DNA of 64,000 bases from Rotaria sp. Silwood1 (lineage: Eukaryota; Rotifera; Eurotatoria; Philodinida; Philodinidae), in NCBI GenBank assembly GCA_905250075.1, contig CAJNOP010000491.1, positions 1 to 64,000 of the forward strand, written 5' to 3'. Both the position numbers and the translations under genes were made by a program. The notes under the pieces are model-generated. The model saw nothing but the letters and a program-made list of their open reading frames with translations, did no database searches and was not told where the DNA came from. Positions 26,464-38,787 of this stretch are shown here, piece after piece; position 1 is the first letter of the stretch, and each line of letters opens with the position of its first letter.

Positions 26464-29351
26464 TATTTTTGTTTTCTTTTGTGTGTGAGTGTGTGTGTGT
26501 GTGTGTGTGTCTACTGTATGGAACACAGCTGGAATTTTCTATATATGCATGTCGGAACGGAAATGAAAAGAAAAACTAATAACAGATTACAACATCTCTT
26601 GTGTGCGTCTTCGATCTCCCATCGGCATCAAACCGTCGACAGTTTGTTATCGTACTAAAACCTTAAATGAAGAAGAAAATATGTGGTTGGCATAGTCGGT
26701 GTCGACTTTTTTTTCTAGTCATACGTCAAAAAATCGAAGAGAAAAAAAAAATACTAGACAAATTGAGCTATGGATCTTGTTTGTTTCTCACATTTTATTC
26801 AAAATGACAAGGCAACGTCAGTCGACTTCTGTTCTGTCTTTCTTTTTTCTGTTTCTTTCTGTGTCTCTCTCTCTCTCTCCTACTCTTTGTCTCTCATTTT
26901 TTTTTTATTCTTTGTGTGTATATTCGAGTTAGACTTCGTTCTACTAACAGAGTATGCCGACGCGTTTTTCCGCAAAGACAAAGCTTGAGGAAGAAGAAGA
27001 AGAAAAAAAGAGGGAGAGAAAAGCAGTTTCGTCTCCTCCGTCACTTCTAATTTCTCATGTCAATTTTCATTGCATGCAACAAGAAGAGGAAGAACTAACG
27101 CCGACGATAGATGAATGGTAAGATGTATGGACGAGAGAGATTTCCATGTCCTGCATAACTTACACATAGTCAGGAAAAGCAAAAAAAAAAGAAGAAAGAA
27201 AGAAAAGAACCGAGAGAAGAGCAAAAGCGATCGCCAAAACCATAAACAACAACAACAAAAGCGAGAAACTGATGAAGAGAAAAAAAAAGAATGATAGTAG
27301 AACTGCCATATTTTCTTTTTCCTTTCTGTTACGTCTGCTTCTCTATGTTAGCATCATCAGACTACGCTGCCATCTCGCGCACCATCAATACCATGTGGGT
27401 GTGTGTGTATACATTAATATATATGTTGACTTAGGAATATGAAATTAAGAAAAATAACCGCAGTAAGTTCATCATAAATAATAACTATTAAAAAACGTTT
27501 ATCAAATATTTAATATGATACAATCGATACAACGAAGTTTTTATATTATTATTATTATTATTATCATCGATTTTAGATTGCATATTATATTTCTATAGTT
27601 CTATGGAAAGTTATAATAGTGATGTTTAAGATAAAGCCTATCTTGTCTAACTACATGTATGCAGGGCATCTTCCGCTTTTTCTTTTTACATTTTTCTTTT
27701 TGAGAGTAATTGCAATCAGCATCTTCTTTTCTACTCAGATGAATCGTCGTCTTTACCATCATGACTAGATAGTTTTCTTCCCCTTTTTCTTCCTTTTGAG
27801 AGACTCCGACAGGTGAAATCATGCTCTTTGCCTATAACTGTTGTGTCTGATTGAAATACTGAAGAAAGCAAAAAAGAAAGAAAAAAAGAGGAAGAAAGAA
27901 AGAAAGAAGGAAGGAACGATAGAAGACAACAAAGAAACGAAGTCTCTCCTCCCTACTAATTACTCGGTCCTTTCTTTTCCTCTTTCTCTAGCATTCGCTT
28001 GCTTGCCCATTTGTCTAATGAAAAAAAAAAAAAAGCAAGAAAAACAGAAAAGAGAAAAGAATGAACATTATTCGAGTAAGTAACATAGAACAAGTTTGTC
28101 ACGTCATGTTTGTGAGTGATATTGATAAACAACTAAATTATATCGATAAAGAAAAAAACAAAAAACTTTGATGTTCTAAGTCGTATATTTACAATGAATA
28201 GACCAATCAGATCATTTAATATTGCCAATAGAAGTAGTATTCTTGGCTCATCTATTGTTTAAATGTCTGATAGAAAGTGTGTGCGTTTCTATGAAGCAAC
28301 ACGCACACATAATTCTCATTTCTAAAGGAAGAAGAAGAAGAAGAGAGACTCACACAATTCCCTTTTTTTTTTTTCTTTTTTTCTTCTTCTATTATTTCAT
28401 ATTAAGTGCATAGAATAATTAAGTCTTAGAAGTTCAAATGATCAATAGTTTTCTGGTTTTAAATATAACCAATTTATAAAAATAGATTTTTTTTTGTTAT
28501 GTTCTATGTCGTTTTTCTTAACGATAATGACAATGATAGTTGTCACGCCTTGTGATTGATGAGTGGGCTTGTGCACTAGCTATTTTTGTCTAGATTTCTT
28601 TTTTTACTATTTGAGATAATTGCTAACTAACTGCTAGGATTTTCGGATGGAACGAGATGATTTTAGTAGTGCATCATCATCTTTGCTTTTATATATATAT
28701 TGCGTTTTGTTGTTTCTTCAAGCTACTGTTCTCTCATTTTGTGTGTATGTTTATTCTATTCATGTCTATTGCTGATATTATGACAATAAATGATGATGAT
28801 GATTATCGTGCAAACAACCTTGTTGCACTAACTAATCCCTTGAAGACACATAGGTAATATGAATCTAAAAAGAATTCTAACACGAGAGATAAAAAAAAAA
28901 GCTGATTGAAAATGCATTTCATATTAGATCTTATTTGTTATTTCTTTTTTAGATGATGATCAGTATCTGTCGACTATTGTCTTGATTCTAAAGATAGATA
29001 TATATCGGCACATATAAAATACAGCTTTCAATCATTCAAATTTGAGATCAACCTGTGTGCCGTTGTCTATTTCTTTTTTTTTTTTTCTTTCTTCCGCTAC
29101 ATGGTAAGTCATGATAATGATGATGATGATGTGACAAAGAGGCAGTGAAAGAAGAATATGTAGTATAAGCCGCAATAAGAAAATAACATGTCTGTAGTCA
29201 GTCAAAAGCATCTCATTTTTTTTTTCTTCTCCTTTTTACACCAACTACTTGCATTTAATATACTAAAACCAGATCTACAAAAACAAGAAACCTTGCTTAC
29301 GAAATAAAAAAAAATGTCCTTATTAATAGGTCTATTTTCTTCTACTTCTAG
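26464..29351. other. 2.9-kb low-complexity region upstream of the RGS gene
   Basis: It holds a (GT)n microsatellite at 26481-26510, several purine-rich (GAAAGAAA-like) and pyrimidine-rich tracts, and short open frames of simple composition only. It probably contains the RGS promoter and untranslated exons. I see no protein-coding gene here. Confidence 0.4.
26481..26510. repeat. (GT)n microsatellite
   Basis: A run of alternating GT about 30 bp long, with one interruption, starting 17 bp after the stop codon of the upstream gene. Confidence 0.9.
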
Positions 29352-32300
29352 ACGCCTCAATGAACGCTAACAATAAGCGAAGGCGATCGTCGTATTATGT
29401 TCGTCTTTTACAAGGAGACCTCTCAAACATTGAAGTACTCACCAATTAGGTATGTTATCAATTCCGTTTTCTTTTCTTTCTTTTTGTTTTGTTGTTGTAC
29501 ATACCATTATATGATATATGTACGTATGTTGACAACCAATATTTCATTTATTCAAACTATTCTATATACTAAGGATATAAAGAAAATGTTTTTGTTTTTA
29601 TTTTCGTTTCAACTTAAACATAAAACAATTATCGTGTGTGAAAATGTCACATCATATTTCTATTGTTTTTTTGTATCGAACATTAAAGTAAATTTATACT
29701 TCATATCCTCTATAAACGTGTGTACACTTGCAGATGACGCGATTCGAAAAATATGTGCGTGATTATAAAGAATAGGAAGAAAGAAAAAGACACAAAGAAA
29801 AGAGTAATCTAAAAAAGAAGTAAACTTGCAAGTCGTTAGGCCACATCAAAATGTCTCTCTTAATGCGTTTTTTTTTTATTTATATACATCTAAGTGAACA
29901 TCTTCATTTGAAAGGAGGTCATGCGTAGATCCTCTTTTCTCGCATTGGACATAGAAGAAGAGCGGCAAAGATAGACATAGAAAGACAGAGAGAAGAAGAA
30001 AAAAAAAAGAAAAGGCGAAGAGGCAATGAAAGAATATGAGATCTATGATGATGACGTTGATCACTCTTCTCATCCTATATACTAAAAAAGAAAAGATTAC
30101 AATATGTGTGAAGTTATTATTTTTATGTTGTTTGGATTAGACTTATGTGCCATTTAGTTCAAATAAATTTTTTTGCTTTTTTTTTCTTATTTTGTTTTGT
30201 TTTTTAGGAAAAATAGAAACGCATCAAGTTTATTATTAAGTACTTCATTAACAGCATCAGCAGCACAACATTGTCGCTGCTATATTCATTCATCTTCACC
30301 GCCCTATTCGGTGCTGATTTTTTCAGCTGCCGACATCCTTTTCCGGCTCATAGAGGGTTTTGTCGGTCAAGTCGAAGACGTGCAAAAGAATTGTTTCCGT
30401 CAAGTAAGAAACGACAATTGAAAGAAAATAATTATGAAATAAAAAAAAAAAGAGAAAAATTCCTTTTTTTTTTAAACAGATTATGAGCACACGCCAATCG
30501 AATCAAGAAAATTCATCTATTTTCGACAGTAATCGATCACGCCGTCAACAACCAACACCTTCAAATATACCTTCAAATCAACAACAAGAACCACTTAATT
30601 CTTCTCCATCTCATAGTGATCAAGCCTCAAAAGCCTGTTGTTTTTGTTGGTGTTGCTGTTGCTCCTGTTCGTGGTATGTATATTTAAAATGTGTTCCCTT
30701 TTTTTCATCCCATTATAAACGTAATACCCTGTTGATCATGCACATTATTTATATAAAAATAAAATACATGTATATATATATATTTGTATGTTGCGCTGCG
30801 CAGAAATTCCTAATCTTTTCTATGAGTCGTTTGTCTACCTATATTTTTCGGATCTGTACATAATCGTCTTTGTTTTTTTTCTTCTCTATCTGTCTTGCTT
30901 TAGACGTGGGTCTCCTCATCATCACATATTGACAGACAGCAGCATTATATTTATACATACAAAAATTGGTCCCCTACTCCTCTTCAGTCCTCCTGGTGAA
31001 TTTGCGCGTTTGTAAGCGCGCATGTGCATGTGAAAAGAACATGATTAAAAATTCCAAGTTTCACCCATTCGGTTCCATACGACGTCGTCAAAAGTATGTT
31101 CTTTTTTTTATTCGTTCTTATTAACTTTAATTCTTCTCTCAATAATATTTTATATTGATGCTGCACTTTATTTTTTTTTGTGTCTTGCGAAAAACATTAT
31201 GAGGAGACCCACGCTTGCCAAATATCATTTCCGTTTCGGAAAGATAAGAATAATAGTTAGTTTACTTTCATTATTATTGTTGTTGTTGTTGTCGTTGTCC
31301 AATGAGTCTTTTTTTTTTCTTGCTTTTTCGAAAGTCAAACATAGATACACACTTGATCATAGAGTATAAACTCTAATTTCATTTCTATTGGGAAACGATG
31401 TAAAAGTGGCTTGCCGCAGTGTTCAATAATCTGATAATGAAGCAACTACATATCGCGACCTCTTTAGCACTGAGATTTCTTCTTCTTTTTCTCTTGTCAT
31501 GTAGCTATCAATTTGTCGGCCGAAAACGAAACGCTTTTCCTTCTCCTCTTTTTTTTTCTACCCATTCTTAATCGGATTAAGGATATAACTACCCTTTCTC
31601 TTTTTTTTTTCTCTTTTTACCCAGTCTTTTTTTTTTCTCGACTTACATTGATGGTGTTTCGCTTATGTTAGAAATAAAAAAAGAAAAGGGAAAAAGTGTT
31701 CAATGTCGTCGTCTGGCATTCTCGTCTTGTCGTCGGTTTTTTTTTTTCATTCCAGACTTGTTATTAGCTAAATCATGTTAGTAAGCAAGAAGAAACACAA
31801 GCGGACGAGTGCGAGTACGAGCGCGCGCAAAAAAAACTGGTTGGGCCTACGCTTGTCTCGCTCGCCGGGCCTGTCTTTGATGTGATGTTCTCGTTGATGG
31901 CGAAAGACTAAGCAAAAAAACTGAGAGAAAAAAAAAAAAAGAACATGTCACTCTCGTTTTGTGTTGTTTCTGACGGTAGTAGTAAGGATGATGATCGTGT
32001 TGGAGCTTTGACTATTACTATCGTCATCATCTCAATATTGCCGAGTGCGCGCGCGTTAAAAAAAAAAAGAAAAAGAAGACGAAGAAAAAGAAGAAGAAAG
32101 AGAAGAATTAATAATAACTTTTTCCTTGTCGACGGCAACGATGGTCTATGGAATCCGAGCGGCATCCGCCGTCATCATCATCATCATCATCGTTGTTGTC
32201 GCATCATCATGACTTTTCAAGTCTGGTCTCGTGGCCACATCATTGGCAGCCGGAATCGTTTGAAATAACAACGAACAATACCTCAACTATTGATTCACAA

Positions 32301-33854
32301 ATGACTCAAGTTGTGCCTGAACACGTGGCTCGTGCCAAAGTTGTTAGTGGAAATACGAATTCTCGAAAAGACAATAGTACAAGTCAAAAAAATCGTTCAC
32401 AACGTTCAAATTCTGCTACATTAAGTGCGATATCCGTTACATGTGATACAGATATTTCAACACGAACACGTAATAATCATTCTCAACAAATTTCAACTAA
32501 AAAATCTCCTCATTTGTTTACAACAACAAATAATATAGCGGCATCTCGTTCAACATCAGCATTAACAAATGTTTCTATTATACCTCCAAATTCCTTTAAT
32601 AATCATCTACAACAACAACAACAACAACAACGTAAAACATCTATGTCAGCAGCATGTGAAATAAATATTATACATGAAAAACCAAATATAGTTTCATCAG
32701 CATCAACTATGTCAATACCAAATAAACATTTGATTAAAACAACAACTGGTGCTGTTGGCGGAACACTACCATCAGTTAAAAGTCTATCTATAAAACATAA
32801 ATCAACATCATTTGATGATCATCGATCAACACGTGGAATCGGAAAAAGTGTTCTCGAACATCTTGTCTTTGTCTTTCCGGAAAATGTTCGACGAATACTG
32901 TCAGGACCAAAAAAGTAACCAGCAAATAGAAAGTTCTTCGTTCTTAGACATTGTCGTCTTCTTCTTCTTCTTTTTCTTTTTTTTTTTCCCCATCTAAACA
33001 TCGATTATTAAATATATATAGATATTGATTTATTGCTTGTTTTTTTTCTGCTCTAGTTTAACCGTGCGCACCGACGAAGGCCGTCCACCTGTTGAACCTA
33101 TTGATTTAGGAGAACCGTAAGAATTGTTTATTTCTCTTTCTTTTTTTTTTGTTTTGTATTAAATAACTCATTGTTAATTTTCTAAATATGTAGACCATCG
33201 ATCGACGAAGTTAAAAGTTGGTCGGAATCATTTGACAAATTAATGATGAGTCCCGGTAAGTCATATAACGAAATTTGAAAATTTTAATTAGTTAATTTAT
33301 TTAATTGAAACGTTTATGACATAATAATTTATTTAAAGAGTATCTCGAAATAGAGCGAGAAGACGGAAAAATACTTTGAAGTTATTTAAGAATATTTATA
33401 TGTACTAATCTAATTTGTATTTAATATTTAGCTGGTCGGCATTATTTTCGAGAATTCCTACGATCAGAATATAGTGAAGAAAATTTTTTATTTTGGATGT
33501 CTTGTGAATCTTTAAAAAATGAACAAAATCCTGATATAATAGAAGAAAAAGCAAGATTAATCTATGAAGATTATATATCTATTTTATCTCCGAAAGAGGT
33601 AAGAATTTAAAAAAAAAACAAAAATAAAATATTATTATTATATATGACATATTAATGTTTTCTTGTTTTTTCAGGTAAGTTTAGATAGTCGTGTGCGCGA
33701 AGTAATTAATAAAAATATGGTTGAACCATCTCCGCATACATTTGATGAAGCCCAATTACAAATATATACATTAATGCATCGAGACTCTTATCCACGTTTT
33801 ATTAATTCACATATGTACCGGCGATTATTACGTAATGAAGACGTTAAAACTTGA
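29352..33854 (+). CDS. Regulator of G-protein signalling, RZ subfamily (RGS17/19/20 type)
   Basis: RZ-type RGS proteins speed GTP hydrolysis by Gi/Gz alpha subunits at membranes, to which a palmitoylated cysteine string anchors them. Short form: exons 30480-30673, 33057-33116, 33194-33255, 33432-33598 and 33675-33854, start ATG 30483. The N-terminus ends in the cysteine string CCFCWCCCCSCSC, continues LTVRTDEG, and the RGS box runs from SWSESFDKLM through EENFLFWMSCESL, IYEDYISILSPKEVSLDSRV and QIYTLMHRDSYPRF, very close to vertebrate RGS17. All junction phases close. Upstream exons 29352-29449 and 30208-30403 are flanked by good splice sites and stay in frame with the ATG, so an N-terminal extension from ATG 29397 is possible but could equally be 5' UTR. 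The 2.4-kb intron 30674-33056 contains an alternative first exon. Confidence 0.92.
32148..32914 (+). CDS. Candidate alternative first exon of the RGS gene (long isoform)
   Basis: A 256-codon frame starts at ATG 32148 and ends in a stop two codons beyond ...RRILSGPKK. A GT donor (GTAACC) at 32915 leaves phase 2, exactly what the RGS exon at 33057 needs, so splicing would give ...GPKNLTVRTDEG in place of the cysteine string. The encoded segment is Ser/Thr/Asn-rich with an eight-residue Gln run (LQQQQQQQQRKT region) and no recognised domain. Vertebrate RGS20 also has a long-N-terminus form, which makes an alternative promoter plausible. The start of the exon is not fixed and expression is not shown by the sequence. 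Confidence 0.55.
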
Positions 33855-35580
33855 CTTTCAACATCATTGTCAACCCGGTTTTCCTCAATCTATTCTATTT
33901 AAATTGTTTTCAAATTTTCTTTTTTTTTTTTTTCTTTTTTGTTTGTTTGTTTATTTCAAATCCTAAAACATTTTTGTTTGTCTTCACGACACATTCCACA
34001 GTGTGGACGCACCATTGTCGCGTGTATGCGCTGACGACATAGAACCAAATGAAGTCTTTAATCTACAAAGGAGAAAAATCAAAAAAAAAATATCAGATGT
34101 CCTACGATATCATCGCCGCTATTGAATCAAAGTATTTCTATATATGTATATTTTTCTACAAAATATTTCGTCATTGCCTAGACATATAATTTCTTTTTCA
34201 TGCGCGCGCGACATTCGATTCCCCGTCTCTCAACTGTGATGAATTCATCTTTTTTTTTTTGTGTTTTGTTGTGTATGTATGTGTATGCGCATTTTTCTTC
34301 TTCTTCTTCTTAGTCGTCTCCGTCTGCATTTAAACGAACAGTGACATTGAATGCTGCAGCATGTATGTGTTTGTTTGTTGCTTAAAAACGCAAAAAAGAT
34401 ATCTTTGAAGATCTTAGATTGATGGCATTCATGTTTTTTTTCTTGTTTTTCTTTTTTGTATAGTTGATTGTTGTTCTTTCTTTCTTTTTTTCTTTCTTTT
34501 CTACATCACTGTGTTGACTTCTATTGTCAAAAACCAAATTTTGGGACAGTATACAAAGAAAAAAAAAGAAGAAAATATGAAAAAATAATTTATCAAGGTT
34601 TTTTTTATACAAATTTTAAAGATAATTCAGATATAATAGAGAATATTATAATAATGATTTGACAATATTGAAATGATGATGTTGATCTAGGTCTATTTAA
34701 ATAATATTATCCTTTCTCTTTTTCTTTTTTTTTAATAATATCATAAGAAAATTTACAAATTTATTTCTTATTTAACTAATATAAAAGTAATTGGATATAT
34801 TGTATATTATATTGAATCTAAATATAAAAATTCTATTAATAATAAGAATATGTGTTGATAAATGTAATGAACCATTAAATCTAGATCATAAAATGTTTAT
34901 TATTGCGTATAATATTAATAGTTTATTTTGTTAACAAAAAAGAAAAAAAGAAAGAAACTTATATTATCATAATTGACTAGTATTTGCGTTGTCTTTTTTT
35001 TTTCTTCTTCTTATTTCAGTAATAAGCAAGAAAACAAAAAGAAAAGATGTCAATAGAAACAAATCATATTATTATGTGATATTTGACTTTGAATATTTTT
35101 ATTTTATTATCAAACTAAAGACTTAAGTTTAACAATGTCATAATGACCTTGTCAAATACTTTAATTATTCTAAAACAATTATCCTTTACTATTATCAAAG
35201 ATGAAAATCTAACATCTATACTCATATATTTAACTAAAATTTTTTCGGCACAAAATTTTTAATATAATTTAAAATGATTTTTTTTTTTATTCTTACACTT
35301 TTAAATACGACAAAAATTACTCTAACAAATATTCATTAATTGATAAAATACTTTCCTAAAATAAAAATTAATTAACTATAAGATGTTTAAAGATATTAAT
35401 ACATATTTAAGATCTATTTATATTTTTTATTTAATACAAGAAACAAAAAAAAAAGACATTCATATCTAACATCTAATATATATGATGATGATTTCACGTG
35501 AACAAAGAATAAAAGACTAGATAGGTTAAATTTGAAACAAAATAATTATTTTGATTGAAAATATTTTGAATCAATTGAAT
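33855..35580. other. 1.7-kb convergent spacer between RGS and coiled-coil genes
   Basis: It contains the RGS 3' untranslated region and the 3' flank of the next, opposite-strand gene. It is AT-rich with poly-pyrimidine tracts and no convincing coding frame. Confidence 0.4.
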
Positions 35581-36747
35581 AACTAAAATTTAAAAAATGA
35601 TTACAAAAATAAACAAAAAAAAGATTACTAACTTTTCTTTATCAAGATTAAATCGAACACAACGACGTTGAATTGATAATGTTGGTGATGTTTGTATAGC
35701 AACATCAATTTTTTGATTATCATTAAGCTAAAAAACAAAAAAAAAAAATTATTAATTTAACATAACTTGAAGTATATCATGAAATATTCAAAACAAAATT
35801 AATATAAATACTTAGTTCATATTCAAGAATAGTTAAGAACTAATTTTAACTTTTACAAAAAAAGAATAATTATAAACATATTTAACTTTATATTTTTTTT
35901 ACAACAATATCATCAAATAAAATAAAAAACATCAAGTATATTATCAAAAATTTGAATATGTTCTTATTTTCCGTTTATTCTTTCTACTGTATTTTATCAA
36001 ATATATCTATAAAGTATTTTTCATAATTAAACATATAATTTATAATAGATGAAATATCATAGCATAGATTTATTCAATAGAATAATAAAAAGAATTTTAT
36101 GATATGAAAAGAATCAAATTTAGATTACTAGACAACATTATATCAATGAGAATGATGTCATAAATAGAATTCAAAATCTTAGAATAAAATAATATTCTTA
36201 TAAGTTGTTCTATTAAAGAATTACTAAATGAATCTATTCAATTAATTAATAAAAAAAAAAAAATTTACATTGAATGAAACTTGTAAATTTTTTGTTGTAT
36301 ATTCATCAATTAATTGTTTTATTCTATCATTAAGATGAATAATATGTGATTGATATTTATGAAGTGTTTCATTTTTTGTTAATAATTCTTTTGTTTTATC
36401 TGATAACTAAAAAAAAATATAAAATGAAATTTTATTTAGTTTTTTTGGAAAAAAAAATTCATTACTTTTTCTTGAGAAATTTTTAAATGTTTTTGTAATT
36501 TTCTTATTAATTCACTACCTTCATTTAATCGAATACTTGCATCATTAGCAAGTATTTGAAGTTTTTCTAATTTATCTTCATATTCTTTTATTTTAATTAA
36601 TTTACGTTGTTTATTTTGATTTATTTTTAATCGTAATTGATAATTTTCTTTATGTAATATTATTAATTGTTCATATTGAAGATTATATAATGTTTGATAA
36701 TATTCACGAATATTATTTAATTCTTGTAAATTATTATTTTCTGTCAT
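35580..36747 (-). CDS. Short coiled-coil protein, unrecognised
   Basis: Exons on the minus strand: 36466-36747, 36269-36406, and 35629-35727 (or read through to a stop near 35580). Start ATG 36747. Almost the whole protein is predicted coiled coil by eye: heptad-spaced Leu/Ile in NIREYYQTLYNLQYEQLIIL, YEDKLEKLQILANDASIRLN and ELIRKLQKHLKISQEK, then TKELLTKNETLHKYQSHIIH. The last exon ends RRCVRFNLDKEK. A GT donor after the next codon could lead to a further exon that I could not find. About 170 residues. It resembles small centrosomal or ciliary coiled-coil proteins only in composition; I do not assign a family. Confidence 0.65.
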
Positions 36748-37094
36748 ATCTAGAACTAATTAAAAATAAATAAATCAACCAATAAAATATATTTTTACTT
36801 TTTTGCTGTTATATATCGAACTCAAAATATTCAAATTATCTCATTGTTTCAATTTAGAGGGTAAGAGAAAAATATCTTGATCAGTTCCATTATTCATTAT
36901 GGTTATCAATTAACATGGTGCACATATCTAATAATTTCGTCACCATCGTTAATCATTTTGATTGGAGAAATGTAATGAGAGAGAGAGAGAAGAAAAAAAT
37001 AAGTAGACGTTTCTCTAACTTGTTTATATACATACATGTATAAATGAATATTTCATTCGTTAAGGGAACAGAAAATTGAAAAAAAAAAAAAAAC
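36748..37094. promoter_or_regulatory. Probable bidirectional promoter between coiled-coil and homeobox genes
   Basis: 347 bp separate two start codons facing away from each other. It includes a (GA)n run at about 36977-36992 and a poly-A run just before the homeobox ATG. The regulatory role is inferred from the layout. Confidence 0.35.
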
Positions 37095-38787
37095 ATGTTT
37101 TTTACACCCTATTATAATGAACAAGTCTTAAATGAAGTAAAGGTAAGATAATTTAAATAAAAGTTTGTTGAATATATTAAGATTTTTGTAACATCTAGTA
37201 TGATATTCAACGTAAGGATCAGTATATTACTCGTTGGCAAAATTGTTTAGGGAATATTTATTCTGATGATCGAAGCTATAAGAGATATTCTGAGACGATA
37301 TGTGTAATATTAGATACGTTCTAATATTATTATATATTAATATTAATTGTATTTAGTAGTTAAAATGATAAGCCAAAGTAACAAACTAAGAAGAGAACCT
37401 CACTAGGTGCTTTCATACGATGTTAATGATTTGTTTTTTTTTGCTTACAAATACTACGTAGATGAGTCAAAAGCTATGAATAAGAATGCTCTTTTCGAAT
37501 ATGGGCTTAGAAATTTCGTCCTTTTCAAGAAAATATGATATTTAACTAAACTGTAACTTTTACCTGAGCATGTTTTCAAAAACAGAAATTGAAGTGTCTT
37601 GTTGATAGACAAAAAAAAAGAAATGTCGAATAGTGTATTTTGTATGGTAATTGCTGATCTATAAGTTGATACATAAATAAAGATTTTAACTTTAAATTTC
37701 GAATTACAATAGTAAAAATAGAAAAATTTTCTGTCTAAATTAGTTTTTTCGAAATTTTCAAAAATAATTTCACGCAGAAACTTAGACGAAATTTCTAACT
37801 TCATACTTGAAAACAGCATTCTAACTCATAGTTTTTGACTTATTGAAAATATTTTCTAGCCAATCAAAAATGAAAAAAAGATCTTGTCTAATTAATCCTA
37901 AAAGGATATAGATTTCTATTGAGATTGAACTATTTTATCAAGTTTTATTATTTTGCAGAGACTTTAGATTTTCCGAACGGTTAATTCGATAGCCTCAATA
38001 AAAACCCAATTGTTATTATAACACAATATAGTATCTATAGGCATATAACATCGATCAAATTGAAGGAAGTCGGTAGGATATGGATGTGGATAATCAAAAA
38101 GGATTCAGCAATTTAAATATACTATTTTCACAGATAGAAAAATTAAGAATGTTTACTTCATAAAATTTGTCATATATATATATAGTTTATAAAATCGATT
38201 TCATTCTGTTTTCTATTCGTTTCTTCAATTAGCAACTAATTTTTACTCTGTATAGATTGTGCTAACAGAGGTTTTTTTTTTGTCTTCATATTTAGAATGA
38301 TACTAGTACAATTACCACTAATAGTAATAATAATAATAATACAGCTCAAATACAACATTCAACAATAAAACCTTGTAAACAATTACCTGAAAAAGCTGTA
38401 CGTTTAATGAATGCATGGTATACAACACATGAAGATAATCCATATCCAAATCGTAATGATTTAGATTATTTAGCAACTAATGGTGGAATTAAAGAATCAC
38501 AAGTTAAAGCATGGTTTTCTAATAAACGTAATCGAACACAAAATACACATCCAAAACGTGCAAAACGTTATCTTGTACGAAGTCAAACACAACAAAATTC
38601 AACATTATGGAATGAACCTGAAAAAATTCATGTTGCTGATGATTTTGAACAACGAACACATTTATTACAACAACAACAACAACAACAAGAACAACATTCG
38701 TATTCTAATTCTCAATTATCATCAATACCTCCAACAAATTGGCCTTGGTTACCATCAACTTCTTATGATTATTATTTTCATTATTAA
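37095..38787 (+). CDS. TALE-class homeobox transcription factor, divergent
   Basis: Exons 37095-37142, 37199-37303 and 38296-38787 join in phase, about 214 residues. A homeodomain with the three-residue TALE loop insertion lies in exon 3: LPEKAVRLMNAWYTTHEDNP for helix 1 and the loop (NPYP is the TALE hallmark), then KESQVKAWFSNKRNR for the recognition helix. Position 50 is Ser, unlike Ile (Meis/Pknox/Tgif), Gly (Pbx) or Ala (Irx), and the NKRNR end resembles Pbx NKRIR. No MEIS, PBC or IRO accessory domain is seen in the short N-terminus. Downstream are a basic patch (HPKRAKRYL), a Gln run and a Tyr-rich C-terminus. It could be a lineage-specific spiralian TALE gene. It is DNA-binding and nuclear by family. 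Confidence 0.85.

Noticed and set aside
29876..30073. Minus 65-codon frame upstream of the RGS cysteine-string exon
   Set aside because: Phe/Leu/Ser-rich simple sequence antisense to purine tracts; no conserved features.
31945..32268. Plus frame with Lys/Arg and His runs overlapping the RGS alternative exon
   Set aside because: It is another frame of the GAAGAA and ATC repeats and lacks a donor compatible with the next exon. The 32148 frame is in the right phase.
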